The notes under the pieces are model-generated. The model searched no databases. It saw only the letters and a program-made list of their open reading frames with translations, and was not told the DNA's origin. Below are positions 1-9,859 of a stretch of 45,588 nucleotides of DNA, piece by piece. The stretch comes from Amoebophrya sp. AT5.2 (taxonomy: Eukaryota; Sar; Dinophyceae; Syndiniales; Amoebophryaceae), in the NCBI GenBank assembly GCA_005223375.1, contig RXOD01003846.1, forward strand, positions 1 through 45,588, in the 5' to 3' direction. Position 1 is the first letter of the stretch; every line of letters begins with the position of its first letter. Both the position numbers and the translations under genes were made by a program.

Positions 1-1025
1 GGCAGCCCCCCCGCCGTCTCTTTTTTCAATTCTTCCTCAACGAAACGAATTGCTGCGTCCATCCTCGCACTTCTCTTTTCCAATGCCGGCACGGTGTTTA
101 CTGGTGCAGCCGCAGAGGCTCACGCTCACTTCCCGCGACCCGCGGCTCGTCGAACCCGGAGCCCGCGACCGCAAACTGCGGCGAAGCGCGTGAGCAGCTT
201 CGCGCTCCGGCGTGCCGCGGCTCCGGCCCAGCTCGTTCTGAAGAACCCGGCTAGCCTCGATCACCACGACCACGACAATCCGATTCCACCGGCGATGAAC
301 CAGACGCGCGCGTCACCGTACGTAACGCAGGAGGAGTGCGAAGAGTTCGCAAAGTCGGTTTACCGCAAGCCCGCGGTCACCTGTGAGCGCGTGGAGGTCG
401 ATGAAGACACAGATGCCTGCAAGTGCAAGGTGCCTCTTCCGGCCAGCGTCCATCCGGTACCGGATACGATGGAAAGCGTCATCGATGCGCCGGCGGCTGC
501 ACCTCCAGGGGCCGCGGGGGGTATAGCGGCACCAGGCTCGCCGGGGACGTCGCCCGCACCGCAATTCGAGCCGTACTTACTTTTACGCCTGCTACCTCCA
601 TCGATCAATCAATCTGCACGGGAGTTGATTTCATTTTTTGCGTTTGCGAGCGCCTCATCCCCCTGAACAGAGAGATTGATTGATGAGCCGACTCATAATT
701 GCTATTGCAATTCGCACAAGCACCGGAAGTGAACTTGAACAGGCTCCCTCCGCCGCCTCGCGCGATCAACAGTCTGGCCCCGTACTCACCGCCGCACATG
801 CTTGCGACCTGCCCCTACCACCGGGCGTGCCTCGAGGAGACGAAGTGCGTGGGGTACAACAATTGGGGCTTCACTAAGGTAGTACAGAGCAAGTACTCAG
901 CGGCTAGCCGGCTGCTGAACACCATCTACTGCATGTACTACATGTCCATCGAGACGCCGTTCGAGGTACCGCTGCGCGTCAAGCGAAGCAAGGAGCGGGA
1001 AGAGCAGGAGGGGAAAGCCGCGTGA
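1..1025 (+). CDS. Unrecognised Cys-containing protein, 5' partial, two exons
   Basis: The frame is open from the first base, so the true start lies left of the window or in an upstream exon. Exon A runs to 572 and ends in phase 2 before a GTACTT donor. Exon B starts at 743 after a tract ending GAACAG and stops at 1025. The join restores a proline codon and keeps a Pro-rich stretch in frame. The visible product is about 285 aa. It begins with a hydrophobic stretch (residues about 18-36, possibly part of a leader), then a basic Arg/Pro-rich linker, then two Cys-bearing segments: one around EECEEFAKSVYRKPAVTCE with a following ACKC, and one in exon B around CPYHRACLEETKCVGYNN. I do not recognise the family. 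The Cys spacing could fit a secreted or disulfide-bonded protein, but that is inference. Further 3' exons beyond 1025 cannot be excluded. Confidence 0.5.
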
Positions 1026-2534
1026 CTGATGAAGATGTGAGTCGTCGCGATTATTTCCCTGCAACCGTGGTGGACTGGGACTGAATGTATGATGCTGTAG
1101 CTGTGCTGGTTCATGAGGGAGATCTACTGTGTATTGTCGTCCCACTTTTTTTCCCAGGTGGAGGAGACGCGGAGGCGGAATCAATCGAATTAATCGAAAC
1201 GCTTCCGATCATACCGAAACCGATTCCGAAGAAACAAAAAAGTTTGTTGTATAACAAGAAAGCGTCACGTGTTCGTGTTCGAAGTGCGCCGTGTATACGC
1301 CGTGTGGGACCTCACTCTCACGCAGGTGAATCTTCCCAAGCTTTATCGTCGTCGTTGCGAATTATACTTACAGAACCAGGACCACTACGTCTCGCGTTAC
1401 ATGTTCACCACCGGTCTACACCTGGGCACGTCTTCCGGATCTGCGTCACCGCTATCACCGATGTTGATGATCACTAGCTTCATTAGTGCACTACTGCCTG
1501 CGTTTGCAGTCACCCCTTTCTTCATTACAGAGCCAGATCATAGTCTTCAGATCGAGCTACACCTAGTAAAAAAAAGTGAAATTTTCTGAACGAGCCTTGG
1601 CAATGGCAATGGCAATCGCAACGAGCACTGACTAGCACCTTCAGCGAGCTCCAAACAGAAACACCAGGCCTTGGGTGCCAGCCTTTTTTTTGGTAGTCGC
1701 TGCCTCGTCCACGATGTCATACATAGAAGTACATGCCGGGTCACGTTCGCCACAACATTCATAGACCTGTGCCAATTTCAAAATTCAATGGAGGCAGTAC
1801 GTGTTGTTCCAGCCCCAGTGCCAGCGCCACGTCAATAAGAAACTGCGAACGTCGTCGCCGTTGCAATTGGCATCTGCTTGCCAGGGTCTGCTTCCAAAGC
1901 ATTCATCGGTCCGAGAACAGGCCCCGCCGTCTCCGGGTTTCCACGCAGGTCCTCGTGGGCCACTACGCAGCATGCTTTTAGTACGCTGAGTAGCGGCCGA
2001 GTGTGTTGTGTGCGTCGTCGTGGCGGACTGCACTAGCACTGCCTCTGGCTCTGGTTCAAGTCAAGTGAAGCAGAAGCCGTTTTTTTCCCCACTAGCAGGG
2101 TCGCCGAAACTCAAACTACCGAAAGATGCGGAGGCTACGGCTGTTGCTCCTCTTCCTCTTGCGAGTTGGGGAAGGCGTGAAAGTGGGCCCCCAGGGGGTC
2201 GCTTGCAAAGGGGGGTTTTTGGTTGAAGTAGATGCGCGAAGCCGGAGCCCACATCGACATGGGGTACGAAATCTCCTACGCACGGGCTGGTCCTCGGCGC
2301 GCTCCTCCGAAGTCGCCATCGTCCGTCACCTATCGCCTATTGAGGAGACATGGCAGCGCACGGCCAGCGGTGGCACGGACCCTGCCTCCAGCTGCGGAGG
2401 TGCGTTTGTTGTACATGTACTTTGGCGTCAAAGGACGGACCTTCTCCATGAAGATCCAAAGTTGTACGTACAGTCAACATTGAAATCGATCCTTTACCTT
2501 TTTAGACTAGCAGCCAGTCGCAACACTGACTCCT
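1026..2534. other. Region between genes, possible unassigned exons
   Basis: No gene can be supported here with confidence. Two stretches deserve mention. Bases 1269-1589 hold an open frame without ATG whose first third (VFEVRRVYAVWDLTLTQ) looks protein-like. Bases 2232-2463 hold an ATG-started frame that could splice to the downstream cyclin gene: a GTACGT donor at 2464 and an AG at 2516-2517 would give a 54-nt intron, and phase 1 fits the frame that reads through the ATG at 2535. A frame from the ATG at 2126 begins with a leucine-rich, signal-peptide-like start but overlaps both. None of these is resolved. Confidence 0.25.
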
Positions 2535-5500
2535 ATGTATCGAACTCGAAACGAATGTACCATCCTTCAACCAGGCTCAGGCTGCGTATCCGTATTGTCG
2601 ACTCCCGGTCAGACGGAATCAACGCTGTACAAAAGCGGGACGGAGGAAACCTTGTTGTCGAGCGCCTCGTTTTCACCAGGCAGCACGGTCGGATCATCCC
2701 CAGTGCGGGACTTCTTCTGGGAGCAGCAGGACCAGGATTTACTTTTCTGGGCCAGCGGGGTACTGCGGCGCGATTTGGTTTGTGCGCTCGAGGCGGAGCT
2801 TTCGTCGCCGCAGTACGAGGCGCAGCAACTGCAGATGAAGGAGCAAGCCCCCGCGGCGGCTGGCACAGCCAAGTACCGCGCGTTGGTGACGACTTCGGTG
2901 TGCGAAACCCTACGGCACACCCTTTCCGAGCGGCGGCACCCGAGGAGCGGCGCGGCGTTACACGATATTCTGGCCGAGCAGTTCATCTTGGCGTCGGACT
3001 CGTCCGTGGGCTCCTCCGACGCTGAACAATCTAATCCTGCAGTAGACCCACCAGTCTTGGATGCCGGTCGATTATCCCCCCTGCTTCCGTCAAACATGCT
3101 GCCCGGGATGCCATTCTGTGCACACGTGTGGTTCGCGGTGCTGTTTTCTGGCAATAGAAAGTCGGACGAGGCGAGGTGGGTGGATTGGAGCGGAGACCCT
3201 GGGGGCGCGCTGTTTCTGCTGCAGTTGGTCGAGGAGATGGCAGAAGAGAAAAGGCATCTGAAAAAATTGCGCCAGCAGCTGCAGGAGGAAATGTTGAAGC
3301 ACGGATCTTCGCCGCCGACTCGGCGCACGTCTGCTTTTGGCCGGTCCGCTTCTCCGCATACTAGGTTTTGCCCCTCTCGGTCGTCCACGGTGGTGTTGAG
3401 TCTGTTGCGGAACGGAGCGCGGCGAAAGTCCGTGGAGCATACCGAACCCGAAGCAAAGAGCGCCCTTATTGCTGCGGTGCCTACTCCAACATCCGCGTCT
3501 GGTAGCACAGCCTTGGCAACGCCGATGCCGAGCGGCGCGACTGCGAGCCACATCACGAATCCGCAAAATACACCCTTCCAGAGACCGCAAAATACACCGC
3601 CCCCGGGAGAAGATCCGCAGCAGCTCCGCCAGGGAGAGGTGCAGGCACAACTACCGCAAAGAACTCGACAGGGTGCGTCGATGGCACCTTGCTCCTCTCC
3701 CCGCACTTCTTTTTTTTCTTCCTCGTCCTCCGGTGCTGGCGGTGGGAGTACTACTCTCTTCTCGTTCTCCGCCTTGCCCCTGCAACTCCAACTGCCCGGG
3801 TTGGGCGTTCGGCCTCAGAGGGTACCTCGGCCGACAAGCAGGGAGCAACAAGAGCGCGAGCAGCGCGAGCAGCAGCTTGTGTCTGAGTGGATTCGCAAGG
3901 CCGACGAGATCGTCGAGGAATTGAGCCTTCAGCAGTCCCTGATCGAGGGATGGGTGCAAGCCAACCTGCAGACCTTGCTGCGCCCGCTGCGGCCGTTGGC
4001 GAGCTACCGATCGGTAGCCGCTGTGTACCGCCACGCGGCTGATCGCACGAAGCTGTTCTTGGTGCAGGCAGAACGAAAGCTCCTGGCTCCGGCGGGGGCC
4101 CGCGACGCTGATCATGTGCAACTGGGCCGCGTCGCTGCCGCTGACACCGTTGCAAGTAGAGGACATTCTGAGACTGAAGTTCAGGCGCAACACCGGCGGG
4201 AGCAGGGGAGGACGAGAAGCGACAGTGCGAGCGTCGAGATTTTGGAGAGCTGCGTGCGGAAGTTGGGAAGACCCAGGACCGAGCTGATGGTGGGGGCCTC
4301 GGTTGGGATCGACCCGCTGGCCGTAGCGCCGTACTGCCGTGAGGGGGTGGCGGAAGCCGTCGCGGATTTCCTGGTACAGGTCGCGGAAAGTGTCGAGGAC
4401 CTGCGAAGGGAGGCTGGGGTTTCCACCGTTTCAGCACCCCCGGCGTCTTCATCTGCATGGAGTGCTCTCGAACCGTGCGCGGAACAGCAGAAAGGCGTGG
4501 CGCAGTTGAATAGCGAAAACGACCCAGCAGAAAGCTTGCCGAAACCCGCAGAGCCGAAGCCGCCGTCGGTGTCCACGTGTGGGCGGCCATCCTCGCTCCT
4601 CGAACTGTTCTTTCCCGAAGGCCCAGCTGCGAAAAAGAGCGCTGCAATCGAGGCTGCAGGGCGGGCCGTGGATCTCTCTGCGCGAAGGAACGGCATGTCT
4701 GGCGTTACGGAATCGTGTGCCGCGAAGCTGATCGCCCCCTTTCTGATCGTCGCCGACGAGTCGCAATGGCCCGCTGCTGTTCGCACTTTCCGCCGGTTTC
4801 TCGCGCGGCTCCGCTTTGGCCGGACCAACGAGGGGAAGCTTGAGTTTTGCAGTAAGCGGGAGTGCATGGGATGCAGCGACGAGTGCTACTTGCTGGCGGT
4901 GATCTACCTCGACCGCGTCGCGAGCAAGAACGAGGGGCTGCTGCTGCACATGCGCAAGAACACGCTGCACTTCTTGCTCCTCACCGCGCTCGTCGTTGCC
5001 GCCAAGTTCTGGGACGACGATTACCTCTCCATGGCCCAGTACGCGCGCGCGGGATGCACGACGAAGGCACAGCTGGCGGACATGGAGCGCAGGTTTCTGA
5101 AACTGCTGGGCTACGAGCTAGACGTCGCGCCGCAGGAGTTCATGTGGTACGCCGAGCAATTGAGCGCGATAGCGTCCGCGGAGAAGGCGAGGAAAATCGC
5201 TGTTCAGCAAGAAGTTGTGTTGAGCAGCAGAGGCGGAGCCGACGGCGTGGTGCTGGATGGAGGTGGGGGAGGTGCGGTGACTCCAGCTCCTGGTCTTTGT
5301 GCGGACAAAAAAGATGGGCAGGAGCCTCCGGGCCGCGCCGATGGAGCTCATCTACTGCGGAAGATGCAGTTGGAAGGCGAAGGTAAGAAAAAAAATGCGT
5401 CGCCGGACGTGGAAGCCAGCGAACGCGAGCCCGCGCCCGGCACACAGGCCCAGCAGAGGCCAGACGAAAGCGCGAAAGGTCCATATCTGTTGCGCGAGCT

Positions 5501-5957
5501 GAAGTCCTCGGCGGTCCCCCTGTCGTGGTCCTCCATCACGACGGAGCTTGAAAAAGAGGATACAACACGTTCTCACAGAAAAGCGTCCATGCATACAGCC
5601 CCCGAACCTCGGAAGGTTGACAAGCAGGCAGCTCTTCCGAGGGCGATGACAACAACACGCCACGAGAACAGGAAGTGGATGCCGGTTCTCACCAGAGCCT
5701 GCGCCGCCTCCATTGCGACAGGGTCAAGCGAATCCTCTTCCTCGCCTGGTCCGCGCCCGCGAGTTTTATTTCTGGGAGCCGAGGATACGACGAACGAGCG
5801 AAGCAGGGGGAGTACTACAACCAGCCACGACGAATGCAGAGATGAGGCTGTGTCGACCACGGTGGAAGGCGAAGGCGTCCCAGTGCAAGTAGGCGGGACG
5901 TGCGGGTACTGGCCGTGTTTTGCGGGCAACCAAGGGTCCGACCTACTTCTACCATAA
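2535..5957 (+). CDS. Large protein with Pho80-like cyclin box
   Basis: A 1140-residue protein with one recognisable domain. At residues about 735-875 there is a Pho80/cyclin-P-type cyclin box: a helix with FRRFLARLRFGR, then ECYLLAVIYLDRVAS, then the diagnostic LLTALVVAAKFWDDDYLS and AQLADMERRFLKLLGYELDV followed by FMWYAEQL. Cyclins of this family bind and activate a CDK (Pho85/CDK5 type) and in other eukaryotes act in nutrient or phosphate signalling. Which kinase it pairs with here is unknown. The remaining ~870 residues are low-complexity (Ser, Pro, Glu, Lys), with a possible short helical region near residues 435-540. Typical family members are 200-350 aa, so this one is unusually long. 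The ATG at 2535 is the first in frame after a stop, but an upstream exon (2232-2463) is possible. A donor-like GTAAGA inside the frame near 5382 is read through. Confidence 0.75.
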   Translation: MYRTRNECTILQPGSGCVSVLSTPGQTESTLYKSGTEETLLSSASFSPGSTVGSSPVRDFFWEQQDQDLLFWASGVLRRDLVCALEAELSSPQYEAQQLQMKEQAPAAAGTAKYRALVTTSVCETLRHTLSERRHPRSGAALHDILAEQFILASDSSVGSSDAEQSNPAVDPPVLDAGRLSPLLPSNMLPGMPFCAHVWFAVLFSGNRKSDEARWVDWSGDPGGALFLLQLVEEMAEEKRHLKKLRQQLQEEMLKHGSSPPTRRTSAFGRSASPHTRFCPSRSSTVVLSLLRNGARRKSVEHTEPEAKSALIAAVPTPTSASGSTALATPMPSGATASHITNPQNTPFQRPQNTPPPGEDPQQLRQGEVQAQLPQRTRQGASMAPCSSPRTSFFSSSSSGAGGGSTTLFSFSALPLQLQLPGLGVRPQRVPRPTSREQQEREQREQQLVSEWIRKADEIVEELSLQQSLIEGWVQANLQTLLRPLRPLASYRSVAAVYRHAADRTKLFLVQAERKLLAPAGARDADHVQLGRVAAADTVASRGHSETEVQAQHRREQGRTRSDSASVEILESCVRKLGRPRTELMVGASVGIDPLAVAPYCREGVAEAVADFLVQVAESVEDLRREAGVSTVSAPPASSSAWSALEPCAEQQKGVAQLNSENDPAESLPKPAEPKPPSVSTCGRPSSLLELFFPEGPAAKKSAAIEAAGRAVDLSARRNGMSGVTESCAAKLIAPFLIVADESQWPAAVRTFRRFLARLRFGRTNEGKLEFCSKRECMGCSDECYLLAVIYLDRVASKNEGLLLHMRKNTLHFLLLTALVVAAKFWDDDYLSMAQYARAGCTTKAQLADMERRFLKLLGYELDVAPQEFMWYAEQLSAIASAEKARKIAVQQEVVLSSRGGADGVVLDGGGGGAVTPAPGLCADKKDGQEPPGRADGAHLLRKMQLEGEGKKKNASPDVEASEREPAPGTQAQQRPDESAKGPYLLRELKSSAVPLSWSSITTELEKEDTTRSHRKASMHTAPEPRKVDKQAALPRAMTTTRHENRKWMPVLTRACAASIATGSSESSSSPGPRPRVLFLGAEDTTNERSRGSTTTSHDECRDEAVSTTVEGEGVPVQVGGTCGYWPCFAGNQGSDLLLP

Positions 5958-7108
5958 GAAGGACGAGAGTATTAATAAATTATAGTACGTTGAATACACC
6001 GATCAAAACAGGGGAGGATCATGAGCTTCCGCTTTTCTTTTTCTGGAACTAATGGTCACGTTGGTTCTGGTGCTTCTGTAGAATATACCAAGTTTTACCA
6101 TGCAGAATACAGTCCACAAAGACTCGCACTTGCCATCTCTGGTGCGTACCTATGCGTTTAGTTTTCTGTTTCTTTAGGTCTAGTGTTGGTGGTCAAGGTT
6201 GTATCAGTATCGTGCTTTAGCGCACAAATACTTGTTCGTGAGCGTAAGCACGAAACGGAAACGCAATGAATTACCTTCAACATGAGCGCAGCGAGGTGGC
6301 AGGCAGGGCGACGTAGATGAGGTCGAACATCATGGGAAGGCCACTTTTGACTGATGCATGCGTACTAGCATAGTAGGGCAAGCACTACAGCCGAGGCCGC
6401 TCCTCAAAAACATTTTTCGATCATACGAGAAAGTCAAGCGTGCGTCGGGAGATGGAGCACCAAAGCAGAAGGGCTGGTAAGAAAGTAAAGTATTCACGAC
6501 ATGGGAAGACAGCAGCCTAAGCAGTTATAAAGGCCCTAAGAAGCCGCGACACAACCACAACGATGATAAATACTCACTATACTCTGAATTTCTTGTTCTC
6601 ATGCCGAGAACCTTCGCCGCAAAACGCAAATCATCGATCTAAATCTGACGATGGACGACGTGGCTGTTTTGATGGCCTCGCGTCGTGTCGAAGATCGTGC
6701 GTAGATTACTGCAGTGAAGCTGCTAACTGTTCGAACGGTTTGAGATCTCTCTTCTGGTTGTGCGTGTGGCGTGCAAGAATATCTTCAAGATTGATCTATC
6801 TGAAAGCGCTACTGGCTGCCTGGCAAACGTGCGATAATCAAAGCTTGATTCTCATTCTCCTCAAGAACCTATACGCAACGCTTCACACCTCTGTTTGTGT
6901 GGGTGTACGTACTTGTTTAAGGCCTAAGCAGTCTTCAGGATCCTTGCCTCTAGAACCATTTGATTCTGAAGAACCACGGGATAGTCTGCTTGCAGTTAGC
7001 GTTCGAGTTATTTATAAATCGGATACGTCGTGGTGTCGCTGTCGTCGTCACGGTCGGCTAAATCCATAAGCATATATATCCCAAGGCAGCAAGACCTCCA
7101 CCATCAAG
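5958..7108. other. Intergenic region, nothing assignable
   Basis: This stretch of about 1.15 kb is more AT-rich than the flanking genes, with no convincing coding frame, tRNA or repeat family. A frame at 6563-7069 is open but has no domain and reads like chance. A near-palindrome around AAGCTT lies at about 6840. The region must hold the 3' UTR of the cyclin gene and the promoter and 5' UTR of the aspartate kinase gene, but I cannot point to a motif. Confidence 0.4.
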
Positions 7109-9859
7109 ATGAGGCAGTCAGGCAGCACTATCGCTCGTCGCGCTCCGCGGCACCGGCTTTGGAACAAGCTGCAGCTCTTTCTCGCCGCCGCGCTGTTCTC
7201 GCTTCTTGCTGATGCCGAGAAGGTAACGATGAAATTTGGCGGGAGCTCGCTCGCCACCGGCGAGAAGATTCTCCAGGTGGCCGAAATCATTCGCAAGACG
7301 CAGATGTTGAATGAAGGCGACCAGGAAGTGGTGGTGATCTGCTCCGCCATGGGCAAAACCACGGACGCGCTGAAAGACCTCCTCCGACTCGCCACGGAAG
7401 AAGCCGCTGCACCAGAGGGCCAAGAGGAAGACGCCCTTCCCGCCGCGATCACGACTGTGTTCGAGGAGAAAATTGTCAAGTACCATTTCGACCTGTTCAA
7501 CGAGGTGAAGCAGAAGGCGCCAATTGAGGAAAACCAGTACGTAATGGCCGGGTTGTGGGAGAGCCAGATCGAAAAACCGTTGCTAAGCCAGCTGCGAAAC
7601 GAAATTTACGAGATCTACAAGGAGGCTCAAAGCATCTACAAGAAGCGGGCGGAGAAGCTCGCACGGGAGAAGGAACTTGCGGAATTGCAGCATGCAGCGG
7701 CGCTCGACCTCGAAACGTATGCGTCGCCGGGCGATCCTCACGGCGCTGTGGCTGGAGACGGTCGCGTCCTCGGTCCCGTAGGGCAGCTGCAGCAACCGGC
7801 GCCGCCGTCGCTGGACCTACTCCTTCGCGGCCTCGCCGGTGCGACCCCCATGAACAAGTCTGCCGAGGTGTATCTGCATAAGTTCCTGAAGTCGCTCACG
7901 CTCAGTAACACGACGACGGCTATCACTACCACGACGAAGGGTGGGAAAGCGGTGGACCCGATCCAGGCGCTGCGGGCCCAGCACGCGGACGAGCTGGTGT
8001 CGTATGGCGAGCGGATTTCGGTGCGCATCGTCGTGGAGGCGCTGCATTTCGTCGAGGATTTGAAGGGCGCGCAAGCCTTCGACGCCTGGGACCTCGGGCT
8101 TACCACCTCCGCGGGCAGCGGCCAGCTGGACTCCGTGCATTCCTCGGCCGAAGTCGACACGGACGTTGTGTACCCGGAAATCCGCGCCAAGCTGGGGTCG
8201 GAGAGGCAACGGAGCGAGGCCAACCTCTGCCGCTTGCTGTCATTTTCGCCGAAGGCGGCGACCGTCGTTCCGGCAGGGGTGTCTTTCCTGGCCCGTCTGG
8301 ACAGCGGGGTGAGTTTCCTTCCGCTAACGGGCGACTCGCAACATCCGCCTGCGCAAGCACCCCGCCCCGCGCAGCAAGTAGCACAAGGATCCCCACAAGC
8401 TGGCGCTAATATCAGAAGAGCCGCGACGAGCATGTCCATGTGTTCGACGAGCACGAGCTTTCTGCCAGTGATTACGGGCTTCATCGCGAAGGACGCACAG
8501 AAGCGCATCACCACGCTGGGGCGCGACGGCAGCGACTTTTCCGCGGCGCTGTTCGGTGCGGCTGTTGAAGCGGACCGGGTGCAGATCTTCAAAGACGTGC
8601 CGGGGATCCAGTCGACGGACCCGCGTTTACTAGGCGCCGACGGGAAGAAGCGCGTGCGCACCATCCCGTGGCTGAGCTACCAGCAGGCGTCCGAACTGGC
8701 GATTTTCGGGGCGACGGTCGTGCACCCGCGCGCCATGAAGCCGCTGCAGGACCTGAAAAATCCGATCCCGCTGGAGGTGCGCGATACGAACGACTGGAAC
8801 GGCGAGATCTATTCAACGATCGGGCCCGCGGATTTGGCGCTGCGGCAACACCGCTCTGCTGCGTCGAGCCCCTCGGGTGCGACCCACGTTTGCAACGAGC
8901 CGGGGGGCGTGCTCGCCATCACCAAGAACGACCGCGCGCAGCTGATACAGATCAGCTCGGCGGCGATGGTGCAAACCAGCGGCTTTCTCGCGGACGTGTT
9001 CCAAGTGTTTAAGGAACTCGACATCTCTTACACTGGCAAATCTACTTCATTGTAGAAAACTACTTCGCTATACAATTTTTCCGGAAACGGAGGGGATGAA
9101 ATTTGAGCTACTCTTAGTCGGATTGTTGGTCTTCGAGTCATCTGCGGCAGGGGGGTGACTCAAATGAAAAGCAATTCTAGCACTTCGCTTCAGCCCCTTT
9201 TCACCCCCCTGCCCTCGATGTAGCTCAAAGACCCAGAATCCAGCTCGATGTAGCTCAAATTTCACCCCCTCCCTGCTTCGCAGATCTGACGCGGTAGAAA
9301 GCCAGCCAAAATCATTAGTGAAGTAGCTTCATATGAAGTAGATTTGCCTCTGTAAATCTCGATCGACGTGGTGGGAACGTCCACCAGCTCGCTGTCGTTG
9401 ACGACGGACGGCCTCACCGAGAAACTGGACCAGAAGCTGCAACTGGCCCGGAACCGGCTGGAGGAGCTGCCGGGGCTGGGGGGAGCGGCGGTCGGGGTGA
9501 GGTTGAAGGGGGAGGCGGCCACGCTGACGCTGATCCTGGGGAGCAGCCCGCATCATGGAATACTAAACGGCGGGAAGAAACACGAGTCGTCCGGGTCGTT
9601 GTCGGCGCAGGAAGACAGCGCCGGCGCCGAGACCGAGAGCGACGAAAACGCGGCGGACGCCTATCAGCTGATGCCGGATAAGGTGATGTGGCAGGTGCAA
9701 AAGTTGCTGAACGAGCAAGTGAAAATTCCGCTGAAAGTGGTGACCAAGGCCAACGAGAACCAGATCACCTTCGTTCTCGGCGGCTCGAAGCACAAGGAAA
9801 AGGTCATGAAGGCAGTTGATGCGGTGCATCGGGCCTTTGTAGAGGAACGCTCCTGCTGA
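7109..9859 (+). CDS. Aspartate kinase, two exons around an introner
   Basis: Phosphorylates L-aspartate to aspartyl-phosphate, the first step towards lysine, threonine and methionine. Exon 1 is 7109-9027 and exon 2 is 9361-9859, giving 805 aa. After a short leader with a hydrophobic core (KLQLFLAAALFSLLADA) come the nucleotide/aspartate motif KFGGSS (about residue 44), VVVICSAMGKTTDAL, the family motif ELVSYGERIS, then TTLGRDGSDFSAALFG (the usual GRGGSD carries Asp for the second Gly) and QASELAIFGATVVHPRAM. Exon 2 supplies the ACT-type regulatory region starting IDVVGTSTSSLSLTTD. The exon 1 frame hits a stop at 9053, but splicing restores the expected ISIDVVGTS. The protein is far longer than the usual ~450 aa because of an insertion at about residues 200-290, a second at about 400-450, and an acidic insertion in the ACT part. 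The second insertion begins with a GTGAGT that could be an in-frame intron. The leader suggests secretory or organelle targeting, which is inference only. Confidence 0.92.
9028..9360 (+). mobile_element. Introner (TIR/TSD intron) in the aspartate kinase gene
   Basis: A 333-nt intron with the anatomy of a small DNA transposon. The left terminal repeat (9028-9049) and right terminal repeat (9334-9355) are 22 nt and match at 20 positions as reverse complements. They share GGCAAATCTACTTCA and begin TTACA. The element is flanked by a direct repeat ATCTC at 9023-9027 and 9356-9360. Removing the element plus one ATCTC joins GAC ATC TC to G ATC GAC GTG, restoring the conserved DISIDVVGTS of aspartate kinases. 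No register within the duplication gives GT-AG, so splicing must be non-canonical. Inside are further nested inverted repeats at 9089-9111/9250-9272 (22 of 23 paired) and 9147-9158/9201-9212 (12 of 12). It carries no transposase, so it would be non-autonomous. The two terminal mismatches suggest a fairly young copy. Confidence 0.88.
9214..9259 (+). repeat. 16-bp direct repeat inside the introner
   Basis: CTCGATGTAGCTCAAA occurs at 9214-9229 and again at 9244-9259, separated by 14 nt. The second copy overlaps the right arm of the 9089-9111/9250-9272 inverted repeat. The first could compete for pairing with the same left arm, giving two alternative folds. Confidence 0.85.

Noticed and set aside
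2609..3706. A 365-residue - strand open frame inside the cyclin gene
   Set aside because: Cys/Ser-rich shadow of the + strand low-complexity coding sequence, without any recognisable family.
7738..8664. A 308-residue open frame on the - strand inside the aspartate kinase gene
   Set aside because: It is the mirror of a GC-rich coding region whose + strand frame carries unmistakable kinase motifs. The - strand product has no domain.
9028..9055. Stop codon at 9053 as evidence for a truncated or broken aspartate kinase
   Set aside because: The missing C-terminal region follows in frame at 9361 after removal of an element with flanking duplication, so the gene is more likely intact and spliced.
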